A DNA stretch of 64,000 nucleotides from CAZEJS01 sp964512645 (lineage in GTDB: Bacteria; Actinomycetota; Geothermincolia; Fen-727; Anoxymicrobiaceae), in assembly GCA_964512645.1 (NCBI GenBank), contig CAZEJS010000005.1, forward strand, positions 37,207 through 101,206, read 5' to 3'. Made by a program: the position numbers and the translations under genes. Under the pieces are notes generated by a model. That model had not been told where the DNA came from. It made no database searches and worked only from the letters and a program-made list of their open reading frames with translations. The stretch's first letter is position 1. Each line of letters starts with the position of its first letter. Shown in pieces: positions 18,637-28,087 of this stretch.

Positions 18637-19064
18637 TGGGCGTGTTCAAGGACGCGGACCAGGTGTACGAACTCCTGGGAGGGCTGTTCAACGACCTTAC
18701 CGGGGATCCCGTGATCGCCGAGAAGTTCGCCGCGAGCGGCCTGGTAATACGTTTCACCTACACGGATCCCGATTCCGAGATATGGCTCGACGCCAGCAAG
18801 AAGGACCCGAAGAACCTGGGTGTCATCTGCGGGCCTGCCGAGGGGCTAACCGCCGAGGTGGAGATGTCGATGAAGGCCGACGTGGCGCACCAGTTCTGGC
18901 TCGGCAACGTGAACCTCATGGTGGCGCTCACCCGCAAGCAGATAACCGCCAAGGGCCCCATACCCAAGATCATGAAGCTGCTGCCGGTCATCAAGCCGGC
19001 GTTCGCGAAGTACCAGCAGTTTTTGAAGGACCAGGGCCTGGAGCACATGATCACCAAGAAGTAG
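18636..19064 (+). CDS. SCP-2-like sterol/lipid carrier domain protein
   Basis: This 142-residue single-domain protein resembles the SCP-2 sterol-transfer fold: IRFTYTDPDSEIWLDAS, then VEMSMKADVAHQFWLGNVN and ALTRKQITAKGPIPKI, the typical basic end of the lipid-binding pocket. No signal peptide. ATG codons occur at 18633 and 18636; AGGGGGA is better spaced for the second. The lipid ligand is unknown. It lies between coaX and the V/A-ATPase operon and has its own promoter, followed by a terminator at 19171-19200, so it is probably a short independent unit. Confidence 0.8.
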   Translation: MGVFKDADQVYELLGGLFNDLTGDPVIAEKFAASGLVIRFTYTDPDSEIWLDASKKDPKNLGVICGPAEGLTAEVEMSMKADVAHQFWLGNVNLMVALTRKQITAKGPIPKIMKLLPVIKPAFAKYQQFLKDQGLEHMITKK

Positions 19065-19128
19065 GAATCGCCCCGCGGCGGCTCCGGCCGACGGGGAGGA
19101 ATTGGCAGTTTTTGGCGCCGGATGTCGG

Positions 19129-19160
19129 TTGACAAAATCGGCATACCTGTGTGATATACT
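19129..19160 (+). promoter_or_regulatory. promoter upstream of the V/A-ATPase operon
   Basis: TTGACA at 19129-19134 is followed by TGA-TATACT (extended -10, hexamer 19155-19160). The spacing to TATACT is 20 bases; the overlapping GATATA gives 18. The -10 region reads GTGTGATATACTTC, close to the GTGTGATACAATTC before the amidase operon. Confidence 0.65.
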
Positions 19161-19170
19161 TCGACAAACG

Positions 19171-19200
19171 GTGCCATTGGGAAAGATGGCACTTTTTATT
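19171..19200 (+). terminator. intrinsic terminator between the SCP-2 gene and the V/A-ATPase operon
   Basis: GTGCCAT (19171-19177) pairs perfectly with ATGGCAC (19186-19192), followed by TTTTTATT. It can stop the upstream transcript. It also begins only a few bases after the start site predicted for the ATPase promoter, so it would form the very 5' end of that mRNA. Confidence 0.8.
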
Positions 19201-19237
19201 GTGGCCGTTTTCTTTAGGGCAATAGAGGAGATGGATC

Positions 19238-19597
19238 ATGGCCGATGCCGCCCGGGGTGCTGAAGAGCCGAAAGCCGAGCTGTCTTCCGCCGAGGAGATG
19301 CTGGAGCTCATCGTGATCAAGGAGGACGAGATCAAGGCGCGTATCCAGCGCGCCGAGGACGACGCCCAGCGCCAGATTGAGGAGGCCAAGCTCGACGCCG
19401 CCACCAGGAAGCGCGAGGCGGCGGCGATCGAGGTGGGCCAGGACATCAGGGAGAAGACCCTGGCCGACGCCCGGACCGAGGCCGAGAAGATCACCGCGGA
19501 AATCACCGCCCAGGCCGACGAGTTGAGGAAACGCGGGATGGAACGCGTCGACGATGCTGTCAAGATGGTCATCGAAGGAGTATTGCCGTCGAGCTAG
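19238..19597 (+). CDS. V/A-type ATP synthase peripheral stalk subunit H/G
   Basis: This 119-residue protein is almost entirely a charged helix (long Glu/Lys/Arg/Ala heptads from about residue 15 to 110), as expected for the subunit that pairs with subunit E in the peripheral stalk of V/A-type ATPases. It is the first gene of a nine-gene operon in the order H-I-K-E-C-F-A-B-D, the arrangement known from Thermus and archaea. The identification rests on position plus coiled-coil character, since this subunit is poorly conserved. Confidence 0.85.
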   Translation: MADAARGAEEPKAELSSAEEMLELIVIKEDEIKARIQRAEDDAQRQIEEAKLDAATRKREAAAIEVGQDIREKTLADARTEAEKITAEITAQADELRKRGMERVDDAVKMVIEGVLPSS

Positions 19598-19638
19598 GCT
19601 GTGAAGCCGACGGGATACCCAGGGGGGATGGGTCTTAG

Positions 19639-21648
19639 ATGATCGAAAAAATGGCCAAGGTGGAGATCCTGGGGCTCAAGGACATCTCCATAGACGCGAT
19701 AGACGTGATCCACGACCAGGGCACGCTCCATATCGAGGACCTGAGCGAGCGCATCGGAAGCATGGAGACCAAGCGCGTTACGCGCATGGAGATGGACCCC
19801 AAGTACGCCGAGAACGAATCCGCGCTCAACAACCTCCGGGCCAAGGTCGGCGACATGATAAGGGAGCTCCAGCCCGACACCGACTCGATGTCGCAGGCGG
19901 ACGTCCAGCGGGAATACCGGGCGCTCTGGAGCGACAACATCGAGGTCCTGGTCTCCCGGATCGAGAAGCTCTTCAGGGAGATCGAGAGGGACACCAAGGA
20001 CCCGGTGGAGCGCAAGGCGGACCTGCTGGTGGAGCTCTCGAGGCTGGAGAAGTACGCCCCCATCATGGCCAAGGTCCAGCCACTGGCCGAGCGCGTGTCC
20101 CGCATGTCCGACATGGCCTCGATCGCCCTGATCATCGAACGCAAGTACAAGGCGATACTCAACTACCTCAACGAGGAGATAAGCAAGATCACCAACGGTG
20201 AGTGCGAGATCATCGCCCAGGACGTCGACGACGAGTCGACCGCCGCCCTCATCGTCTTCAACCGCCGTTACCTCAAGCAGGTGCACGAGTTCCTCGCCGT
20301 CCAGGACGTCAACCAGGTGCGCCTGCCCAGCGACATAGCCAAGAAGCCCATCGACGAGGCGGTCGCGGAGGTGCGGGCCCGAATCGCCCAGATACCCGGG
20401 GAGATCGACGAGATCGACCGGAAGCTGGAAAGCGTCTCCGGGAAGTATTCGGTCAAGCTCATATCAGCCCGCAACGTGATCCACGACAGGCTCGAAGCGA
20501 TGGACGCGGTCCCCAAGTTCGCCCAGACGGATCAGATCTTCATCATCAGCGGCTGGCTGCCGGAGGCGGCTGTCGAGGACATGGAGAAGGCGCTGGCCGA
20601 GAAGTTCGGCAACAAGGTCGTTCTCAGCGTGGTCGACATCCGCGAGGAGCACGGCGAGGACGACACCCCGGTCTCGCTGCACAACAACCCGTTCACCAGG
20701 TACTTCGAGATTATCTACATGCTCTCCAAGTACCCCCGGTACGGCACGGTCGACCCCACGGTGATCTTCGCGGTGTTCTTCCCGATCCTCGTGGGGATGA
20801 TGGTGGGCGACATCGGATACGGCCTGATAGTCATGGTGGCGGGGTGGATAGTCCACCGGAAGTACAGCCAGAAGCCCATGCTGAACATGATCGGCTTCGT
20901 CCTCACCATCAGCGGCGCCTGGGTTACGTTCTTCGGGGTGATCTACCTGGAGTTCTTCGGGGACTGGCTCTATCGCTGGCTGGGCCTGCTCAACGAGGAC
21001 GGCGACCTGGTGAAATATCTCGCCGGCAGCGAGCACTCGATATTCAAGTACCCCCTGGACCGCATCGAGGGGTTCACGTTCATGCTCGCGGTCAGCCTCA
21101 TCATCGGCTGGGTCCACATGGGCATCGGGCTCGTCATAGGCGTAATCAACGGACACAGAGAGAAGAACTACAAGCACGCCATGGAGAAGGGCGGCATGCT
21201 CCTGGTCCTCACCGGCGTCCTGGCGATACTGGGGAACTTCGCATTCCCGACCTGGCCGAAGTTCATCACCATCGGGCTGGGGGTCATCTTCAGCATCGGC
21301 GGGCTGGTGCTCTGCGGGGTCGGGGCAGGCATGGGCGGGTTCATCGAGGGAATCGTCAGCGCGGGCAATATCTTCTCCTACGCCCGACTCATCGCGATCG
21401 GCCTCGCCTCGGTCATCATGGCCAACGTGGCGAACAAGCTGGCGCTTGAGCAGGCGAAGAGCGGCTGGGTGGGCGTGATCGTCGGGGTAGTGGTGTTCAT
21501 ACTCCTTCAGAGTTTGAACCTGGTGATCGGCGTCTTCAGCCCGTCCATCCACTCCCTCCGTCTGCATCTCGTGGAGAGTTTCGGCAAGTTCTTCGAACCT
21601 GCCAGGATCAAATACGAACCGTTCAGGAAAACTGGGGGTGAAGAGTAG
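19639..21648 (+). CDS. atpI: V/A-type ATP synthase subunit I (membrane subunit a)
   Basis: This 669-residue ion-channel subunit couples ion flow to rotation of the K ring. Residues 1-350 form the cytoplasmic stalk-binding domain, with two helical segments and a motif ending in IFIISGWLPEAAVEDM. The C-terminal half has about seven or eight transmembrane helices. The conserved motif FSYARLIAIGLA contains the essential arginine (Arg583 here) that faces the proteolipid carboxylate. The start codon is ATG at 19639 after a GGGGGGA-like site. Its stop overlaps the K-subunit start by one base. Confidence 0.95.
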   Translation: MIEKMAKVEILGLKDISIDAIDVIHDQGTLHIEDLSERIGSMETKRVTRMEMDPKYAENESALNNLRAKVGDMIRELQPDTDSMSQADVQREYRALWSDNIEVLVSRIEKLFREIERDTKDPVERKADLLVELSRLEKYAPIMAKVQPLAERVSRMSDMASIALIIERKYKAILNYLNEEISKITNGECEIIAQDVDDESTAALIVFNRRYLKQVHEFLAVQDVNQVRLPSDIAKKPIDEAVAEVRARIAQIPGEIDEIDRKLESVSGKYSVKLISARNVIHDRLEAMDAVPKFAQTDQIFIISGWLPEAAVEDMEKALAEKFGNKVVLSVVDIREEHGEDDTPVSLHNNPFTRYFEIIYMLSKYPRYGTVDPTVIFAVFFPILVGMMVGDIGYGLIVMVAGWIVHRKYSQKPMLNMIGFVLTISGAWVTFFGVIYLEFFGDWLYRWLGLLNEDGDLVKYLAGSEHSIFKYPLDRIEGFTFMLAVSLIIGWVHMGIGLVIGVINGHREKNYKHAMEKGGMLLVLTGVLAILGNFAFPTWPKFITIGLGVIFSIGGLVLCGVGAGMGGFIEGIVSAGNIFSYARLIAIGLASVIMANVANKLALEQAKSGWVGVIVGVVVFILLQSLNLVIGVFSPSIHSLRLHLVESFGKFFEPARIKYEPFRKTGGEE

Positions 21649-21887
21649 TGGAAGTGGGCATCAAAGTAGGTCTCATTGCAATCGGTGCAGCTCTGGCGAT
21701 CGGTCTTTCCGCTATTGCGACTGGGCTCGCTCAGTCGAGGATCGGAGCCGCGATGGCCGGTGCGATCGCAGAGAGGCCGGAGCTGGTGGGTAGCGCGATC
21801 ATCCTCGTCGCTATCCCCGAAACCATGGTCATCCTGGGATTCGTCGTCGCGTTCCTTATCACCGCCCTGAAGAGCACAGTGAAGTAA
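21648..21887 (+). CDS. atpK: V/A-type ATP synthase subunit K (proteolipid c)
   Basis: A 79-residue two-helix hairpin, the rotor-ring subunit. Helix 1 runs about residues 6-30 and helix 2 about 48-74, joined by the polar loop AIAERPEL. The ion-carrying carboxylate is Glu58 in AIPETMVI, followed by Thr59. Helix 1 carries Gln29 in GLAQSRIG. Gln plus Glu-Thr/Ser is the ligand pattern associated with Na+-binding rings, so sodium coupling is possible (inference). The start is GTG, overlapping the subunit I stop. Confidence 0.94.
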   Translation: MEVGIKVGLIAIGAALAIGLSAIATGLAQSRIGAAMAGAIAERPELVGSAIILVAIPETMVILGFVVAFLITALKSTVK

Positions 21888-21910
21888 GCTGACCAAGGGA
21901 GTGAAAAGGA

Positions 21911-22504
21911 TTGGCGCTAGAAGACATCCTCAGGGCGCTTGAGGAGAAAGCCGACACCCGCGTGGAGGTTATCGAAAACGAGGCCGAACAGCGGGTCCAG
22001 GAGATCCTAGCGGAGGTCGAAAAAGAGACCGAGCGAACGAAACGGCAGCGCCTCAAGAAGGTGGAGGACCAGATGCGGAGCGAGGCGACTGCCATCGTCT
22101 ACTCGGCGTCGCTCAGGTCCAAGAACCTCATCATCAAGGCGCAGGAAGACGCGGTGGAGTACGCTTTCAACAGCGCGAAGGATAAACTGGCCAGGCTCCG
22201 TGAGCGGCCGGACTACCCCAAGGTGATGGAAGCGCTGCTGGGCGAATGCCTGGAGTACTTCCCTGAGGGCGAGGTGCTCGTCCGGGTCCGTGAAGACGAC
22301 AGGGACCTGGTCGGGAGGCTCCTGGAGGCGCGGCGGAAGCCGTTCGCGTTCGCACAGGCGCCGCTCGAGACGTCGGGCGGGTTGGTCATGAGCAACCCTG
22401 ACGGTTCGATCTCCGTCTCGAACACGTTCGAGTCGCGGCTCGCCAGGGCACAGGACCACCTGAAGCTTCAGATCTCCAAAGCGCTTTTCGGCGCCGGGAA
22501 CTGA
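21911..22504 (+). CDS. atpE: V/A-type ATP synthase subunit E
   Basis: Subunit E forms the peripheral stalk with subunit H/G and binds the head. The first about 95 residues are a charged coiled coil; the C-terminal part is globular, with the family-type stretch ETSGGLVMSNPDGSI and NTFESRL. It is 197 residues, which is normal. TTG at 21911 is the likely start, with GGGAG about ten bases upstream. The symbol follows V-type naming and should not be confused with F-type AtpE. Confidence 0.92.
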   Translation: MALEDILRALEEKADTRVEVIENEAEQRVQEILAEVEKETERTKRQRLKKVEDQMRSEATAIVYSASLRSKNLIIKAQEDAVEYAFNSAKDKLARLRERPDYPKVMEALLGECLEYFPEGEVLVRVREDDRDLVGRLLEARRKPFAFAQAPLETSGGLVMSNPDGSISVSNTFESRLARAQDHLKLQISKALFGAGN

Positions 22505-22529
22505 ACCGACAACTCTGCGGGGTAACACA

Positions 22530-23612
22530 GTGGCCAGAGTCGACCTCTCCGATTACGGATACGTGAACGCGCGTGTGCGCGGCATGCGCTCCTACCTGTT
22601 GACCAGGGATTTTACCCTGCGCATGGTGGAGACCGAGAACTTCGAGGCCCTGCACTCGATGCTCGAGCAGACCGTTTACAGGCGCGAGATCAACGAGGCC
22701 ATCCTCACGAACCCCGAGCGGCCGGACTACGACCAGGCTCTCTCGCTGAACCAGATCGCGGCCTTCAGGAAGGTCCTGGACTCGACGGGCGGCGAGGCCC
22801 ACAACCTCTGCGTGATCCTGATGTCACGCTACGACGTGCAGAACGTCAAGACGGTCCTGCGGGGCAAGAAAGGCAACGCGACGCCGTCGGAGGTGCTGGC
22901 CCTGATGGTCCCGGTGGGCGTCATCAAGATGGACACGCTGGAGCAGATGGCCCAGGCCCGGGAGGTGCGGGACGCCATCAACGTACTGGTTTCCCAGCAG
23001 AACAAATACGGGCAGGCCCTGGCCTCCGCGTACGGCGCCTACCAGAAGAAGATGCAGGACCTGGCCGTTCTCGAACTTGCGCTCGACAAGTTCAACTACC
23101 GCGACTGCATCAACCAGTTGACGGGGCACGACCGCAACGTGGAGATGGTGCGGCAGATGATAACCGCCGAAATCGACATGAGGAACGTGTCGACGCTGGT
23201 GAGGGTCCGGGGCCTGAAGCTCGACGACGACGAGGTCGAGGGCCTCAGGATCGACGGGGGGACCCTGGCCAGGGACCAGTTCCTGGGGCTTCACCGCCTG
23301 GGCGACGTCGTCCAGATCGTCAGCGAATACCCCGATCCGCGATTCCGCAAGCCGCTGGAGAAGGCCCTCGCCGAGTACCAGGAGATAGACGTCGTCGCCT
23401 TCGACAAGGAACTCGAGAGGGAGATCATCCGGCGCGGCGCGGCGATGTCCAACATAGACGTGCTGGGCATCGGCGTCGTCATCGGCTTCATGTTCAGCAA
23501 GCAGAACGAGATCATCAACCTTCGCATCATCCTACGGGGAAAGATGATGGAGCGCCCTCAGGGCGACATCAAGAAAGACCTGTTCTTCTTCGGGCAGGAG
23601 AGCGAGGGATAA
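22530..23612 (+). CDS. atpC: V/A-type ATP synthase subunit C
   Basis: Subunit C (the d-like funnel) connects the central shaft to the membrane ring. The 360-residue, mostly helical protein matches the family: YGYVNARVRGMRSYLL at the N-terminus, MSRYDVQNVKTVLRG in the middle, ITAEIDMRNVSTLVR, and the C-terminal FSKQNEIINLRIILRGK, where Asn-Leu-Arg is highly conserved. The start is GTG at 22530. The symbol follows V-type naming. Confidence 0.93.
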   Translation: MARVDLSDYGYVNARVRGMRSYLLTRDFTLRMVETENFEALHSMLEQTVYRREINEAILTNPERPDYDQALSLNQIAAFRKVLDSTGGEAHNLCVILMSRYDVQNVKTVLRGKKGNATPSEVLALMVPVGVIKMDTLEQMAQAREVRDAINVLVSQQNKYGQALASAYGAYQKKMQDLAVLELALDKFNYRDCINQLTGHDRNVEMVRQMITAEIDMRNVSTLVRVRGLKLDDDEVEGLRIDGGTLARDQFLGLHRLGDVVQIVSEYPDPRFRKPLEKALAEYQEIDVVAFDKELEREIIRRGAAMSNIDVLGIGVVIGFMFSKQNEIINLRIILRGKMMERPQGDIKKDLFFFGQESEG

Positions 23613-23630
23613 AGCGATCGGACGTATGAC

Positions 23631-23963
23631 ATGTACAAGGTAATCGTGCTGACCGACCCGGAGACCGCGGACGGGTTCAGGCTGGCGGGGGTGGACGTCT
23701 TCCAGGTGGAGACGGCCGACGAGGCCACCCGGGAGATATCAAGGCTCCTCGAGGACCCGAAAAGCGGGATCCTGGCGGTCAACGAGTCGTTCCTGACCGG
23801 GCTGGACGAAAGGATACAGAAGCGCATCGAGGCGACATACCGACCGATAGTGGTGTCGCTCCCTGTCAAGGAGAAGCTGGGCGCGGCCGGTGAGCGGAGG
23901 GCGTTCCTCGCCCGCCTGGTGCACCGCGCGGTGGGCTTCGATGTGACGCTGAAGAACCAATAG
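23631..23963 (+). CDS. atpF: V/A-type ATP synthase subunit F
   Basis: Subunit F is the small Rossmann-like protein that sits on the central shaft with subunit D. The 110-residue protein begins YKVIVLTDPETADGFRLAG, carries GILAVNESFL, and ends in a short helix, as is typical. It lies 18 bases after subunit C and 32 before subunit A, in the conserved position. The symbol follows V-type naming. Confidence 0.92.
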   Translation: MYKVIVLTDPETADGFRLAGVDVFQVETADEATREISRLLEDPKSGILAVNESFLTGLDERIQKRIEATYRPIVVSLPVKEKLGAAGERRAFLARLVHRAVGFDVTLKNQ

Positions 23964-23995
23964 GCCGAAAGGCCGAGAGCTTAAGGAGTCGTGTC

Positions 23996-25750
23996 TTGAT
24001 CGAAGGCGAGATAACCAAGGTTTCGGGGCCGGTCGTCGAGGCCATGGGCATGAACGGGGCACGGATGTACGACGTGACCTTCGTGGGCAAGCTCAAGCTC
24101 ATCGGGGAGGTCATCCGTCTCGCCGGGCAGAACGCGGTCATCCAGGTCTACGAGGACACCAGCGGCCTGGAGGTCGGAGAGGCGGTGGTGTGCACCGAGC
24201 AGCCGCTGCTGCTGGAGCTGGGGCCGGGGATGCTCTCGTCGATCTACGACGGCGTCCAGAGGAGGCTGCCGGACCTGGCCGACGTGTACGGCGACTACAT
24301 CACCCGGGGCACCGTGGCCGATCCTCTCGACCACGAGCGCGACTGGGAGTTCGTCGCCACCGCCGCGCCGGGCGACGAGGTCTCCGAGGGAGACGTGCTT
24401 GGCGAGGTGCAGGAGACCGAGGTCATCAAGCACCTGATCATGGTGCCGCCGGGCAGGAGCGGGACGATCGCCGAGATCGAGTCGGGCGTCTTCAAGGTCA
24501 CCGACGTCATCGCCCGCACCCGTGACGGCCAGGAGTTCAAGATGGTCCAGGAGTGGCCCGCCCGGATTCCCAGGCCGGTCATCAGCAAGATGGACCCGAA
24601 CCTGCCGTTCATCACCGGGACGCGGATACTCGACACGTTCTTTCCGGTGGCGCAGGGGGGCTACAGCATCATTCCCGGCGGCTTCGGCACCGGGAAGACC
24701 GTCACCGAGCAGACGCTCGCCAAGTGGGCCCAGGCCGATATCGTGATCTACGTAGGGTGCGGCGAGCGCGGGAACGAGATGACCGACGTGCTCTCGGAGT
24801 TCCCCGCCCTCGAGGACGTGAGGACCGGTCAGCCCCTGATGAAGCGCACCATCCTCATCGCCAATACCTCCAACATGCCCGTGGCGGCCCGCGAGGCCTC
24901 CATCTACACCGGGATCACGATGGCGGAATACTACCGGGACATGGGTTACGACGTGGCGATGATGGCGGACTCCACCTCCAGGTGGGGCGAAGCCCTGCGC
25001 GAGGTTTCCGGCCGGCTCGAGGAGATGCCCGGAGAGGAGGGCTACCCGGCGTACCTGGCGACCAGGATCGCCGATTTCTACGAGCGTGCCGGCAGGTCGG
25101 TGTGTCTCGGGAGCAACGGCGAAGAGCGCATCGGTTCGATCACCGTGGTCGGGGCGGTCTCGCCCCCCGGCGGCGACTTCTCCGAGCCCATGACCCAGAA
25201 CTCGCTGCGCATATCGGGCGCCTTCTGGGCTCTGGACACCTCCCTGGCCCACCGGCGCCACTTCCCCGCCATATCGTGGCTGGGCAGCTATTCGCTGTAC
25301 CTCGACCAGGTCGAGGACTGGTACTCCAACAACGTCTCGTCCGACTGGAAGCCGCTGCGCGACAAGGCCATGAGCATCCTCCAGAAGGAGGCGGAACTGC
25401 AGGAGATCGTCCAGCTCGTAGGCCCGGACGCCCTGCCGGAGTTCGCCCGGGCCACGTTGGAAGTCGCCCGCATGCTCAGGGAGGATTACCTCCAGCAGTT
25501 CGCCTTCAGCGACATCGACGCTTTCTGCAGCCCGCACAAGCAGTACCACATGCTCAAGGTCATCGTCGCCTACTACGACCTGCTGCAGGAGGTCCTGGTC
25601 AAGGGAGTAACGCTTAAGGAGGCCATGGACGTGCCGTTCCGCACGCGCATAGGGCGCATGAAGGATATCCCCAACGAGGAGGCGGTCGAACAGCTCGAGA
25701 CCCTCGAGGCCGAGATGTCCGCGGAGCTGCGCAGGCTTATCAGGTACTAG
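23996..25750 (+). CDS. atpA: V/A-type ATP synthase catalytic subunit A
   Basis: The catalytic subunit of the hexameric head. The P-loop is GGFGTGKT with Lys234, preceded by the A-type-specific bulge domain (residues about 115-190). Other motifs: YVGCGERGNEMTDVL (arginine finger region and catalytic Glu), MADSTSRWGEALREVSGRL, and GAVSPPGGDFSEPMTQNSL. It is 584 residues, normal for bacterial and archaeal V/A-type enzymes. The start is TTG at 23996, seven bases after AAGGAG. F-type head subunits are not present in this window. Confidence 0.97.
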   Translation: MIEGEITKVSGPVVEAMGMNGARMYDVTFVGKLKLIGEVIRLAGQNAVIQVYEDTSGLEVGEAVVCTEQPLLLELGPGMLSSIYDGVQRRLPDLADVYGDYITRGTVADPLDHERDWEFVATAAPGDEVSEGDVLGEVQETEVIKHLIMVPPGRSGTIAEIESGVFKVTDVIARTRDGQEFKMVQEWPARIPRPVISKMDPNLPFITGTRILDTFFPVAQGGYSIIPGGFGTGKTVTEQTLAKWAQADIVIYVGCGERGNEMTDVLSEFPALEDVRTGQPLMKRTILIANTSNMPVAAREASIYTGITMAEYYRDMGYDVAMMADSTSRWGEALREVSGRLEEMPGEEGYPAYLATRIADFYERAGRSVCLGSNGEERIGSITVVGAVSPPGGDFSEPMTQNSLRISGAFWALDTSLAHRRHFPAISWLGSYSLYLDQVEDWYSNNVSSDWKPLRDKAMSILQKEAELQEIVQLVGPDALPEFARATLEVARMLREDYLQQFAFSDIDAFCSPHKQYHMLKVIVAYYDLLQEVLVKGVTLKEAMDVPFRTRIGRMKDIPNEEAVEQLETLEAEMSAELRRLIRY

Positions 25751-25787
25751 GATCAAGTAGAGTTCACTCTGGACAGGAGAGAGGAAA

Positions 25788-27311
<1,524 letters not shown>

Positions 27312-27320
27312 GGAAAACCG

Positions 27321-27974
27321 ATGGCTGAAAAAGTCAACCCGACGCGCAGCGAGCTCCTCTACAGGAGGCAGCAGATAAGGCTGGCGGAGCAGGGCATGGA
27401 GCTCCTCAAGAAGAAGCGGGACGCGCTGCTCAGGGAGTTCCTCCCGATCATCGACGAGACCATGAAGCTGTCGATGAGGCTCGAGAGGGCCACCGCGGAC
27501 GCCCAGCAATCGCTGGCCCTCGCCAAGGCGGTGGAGGGCAAGTCGGTCGTCAAATCGGTCTCGTTCGCCACCAAGGGCGAGATCCTGGTGGACATCTTCG
27601 GGACCCACGTGATGGGTGTTCCCATTCCCGTCATCAAGAAGTCCGACACCGCGCTCAAGAACGAGCTGAGCCGGGGCTACTCCATAACCGGCGTGAGCGC
27701 CCGGATCGACTCCACGGCAGGCAAGTTCGAGGAGATCATCGATATCATGATCCAGAGCGCCGACATCGAGACGCGGCTGCGCCGGTTGGGGGAGGAGCTC
27801 CAGAAGACCAACAGGCGCGTGAACGCCCTGGAGAACGTGGTCGTCCCCGAGCTCCAGGTACAGGTCAAGTTCATCTTCAGCTCCCTCGACGAGAGGGCCC
27901 GCGAGGACCACTTCCGCCTCAAGAAGGTCAAGAAGAAGATAATGGAGCGGCAGCAGGCCGCCACCCGGTCCTGA
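27321..27974 (+). CDS. atpD: V/A-type ATP synthase subunit D (central shaft)
   Basis: Subunit D is the rotating central shaft. The 217-residue protein starts VNPTRSELLYRRQQIRLAEQG, the family signature for the N-terminal shaft helix, and ends with the long C-terminal helix containing RRVNALENVVVPELQ and KIMERQQ. It closes the nine-gene operon. The symbol follows V-type naming. Confidence 0.95.
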   Translation: MAEKVNPTRSELLYRRQQIRLAEQGMELLKKKRDALLREFLPIIDETMKLSMRLERATADAQQSLALAKAVEGKSVVKSVSFATKGEILVDIFGTHVMGVPIPVIKKSDTALKNELSRGYSITGVSARIDSTAGKFEEIIDIMIQSADIETRLRRLGEELQKTNRRVNALENVVVPELQVQVKFIFSSLDERAREDHFRLKKVKKKIMERQQAATRS

Positions 27975-28020
27975 GGCCGCCCCCGGCGCACCCGGAACCG
28001 GTCCACACTCCCCCGCGCCC

Positions 28021-28029
28021 TGTTACAAT
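28021..28029 (+). promoter_or_regulatory. extended -10 promoter upstream of murA, followed by a GC hairpin
   Basis: TGT plus TACAAT (28024-28029). No clear -35. CCGGGC (28035-28040) and GCCCGG (28047-28052) form a hairpin right at the predicted 5' end of the transcript. Confidence 0.5.
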
Positions 28030-28087
28030 TGAGCCCGGGCGAAACGGCCCGGCGGTCCGGGCGGCCGCGGGCCTGGCGGGAGGCTTC

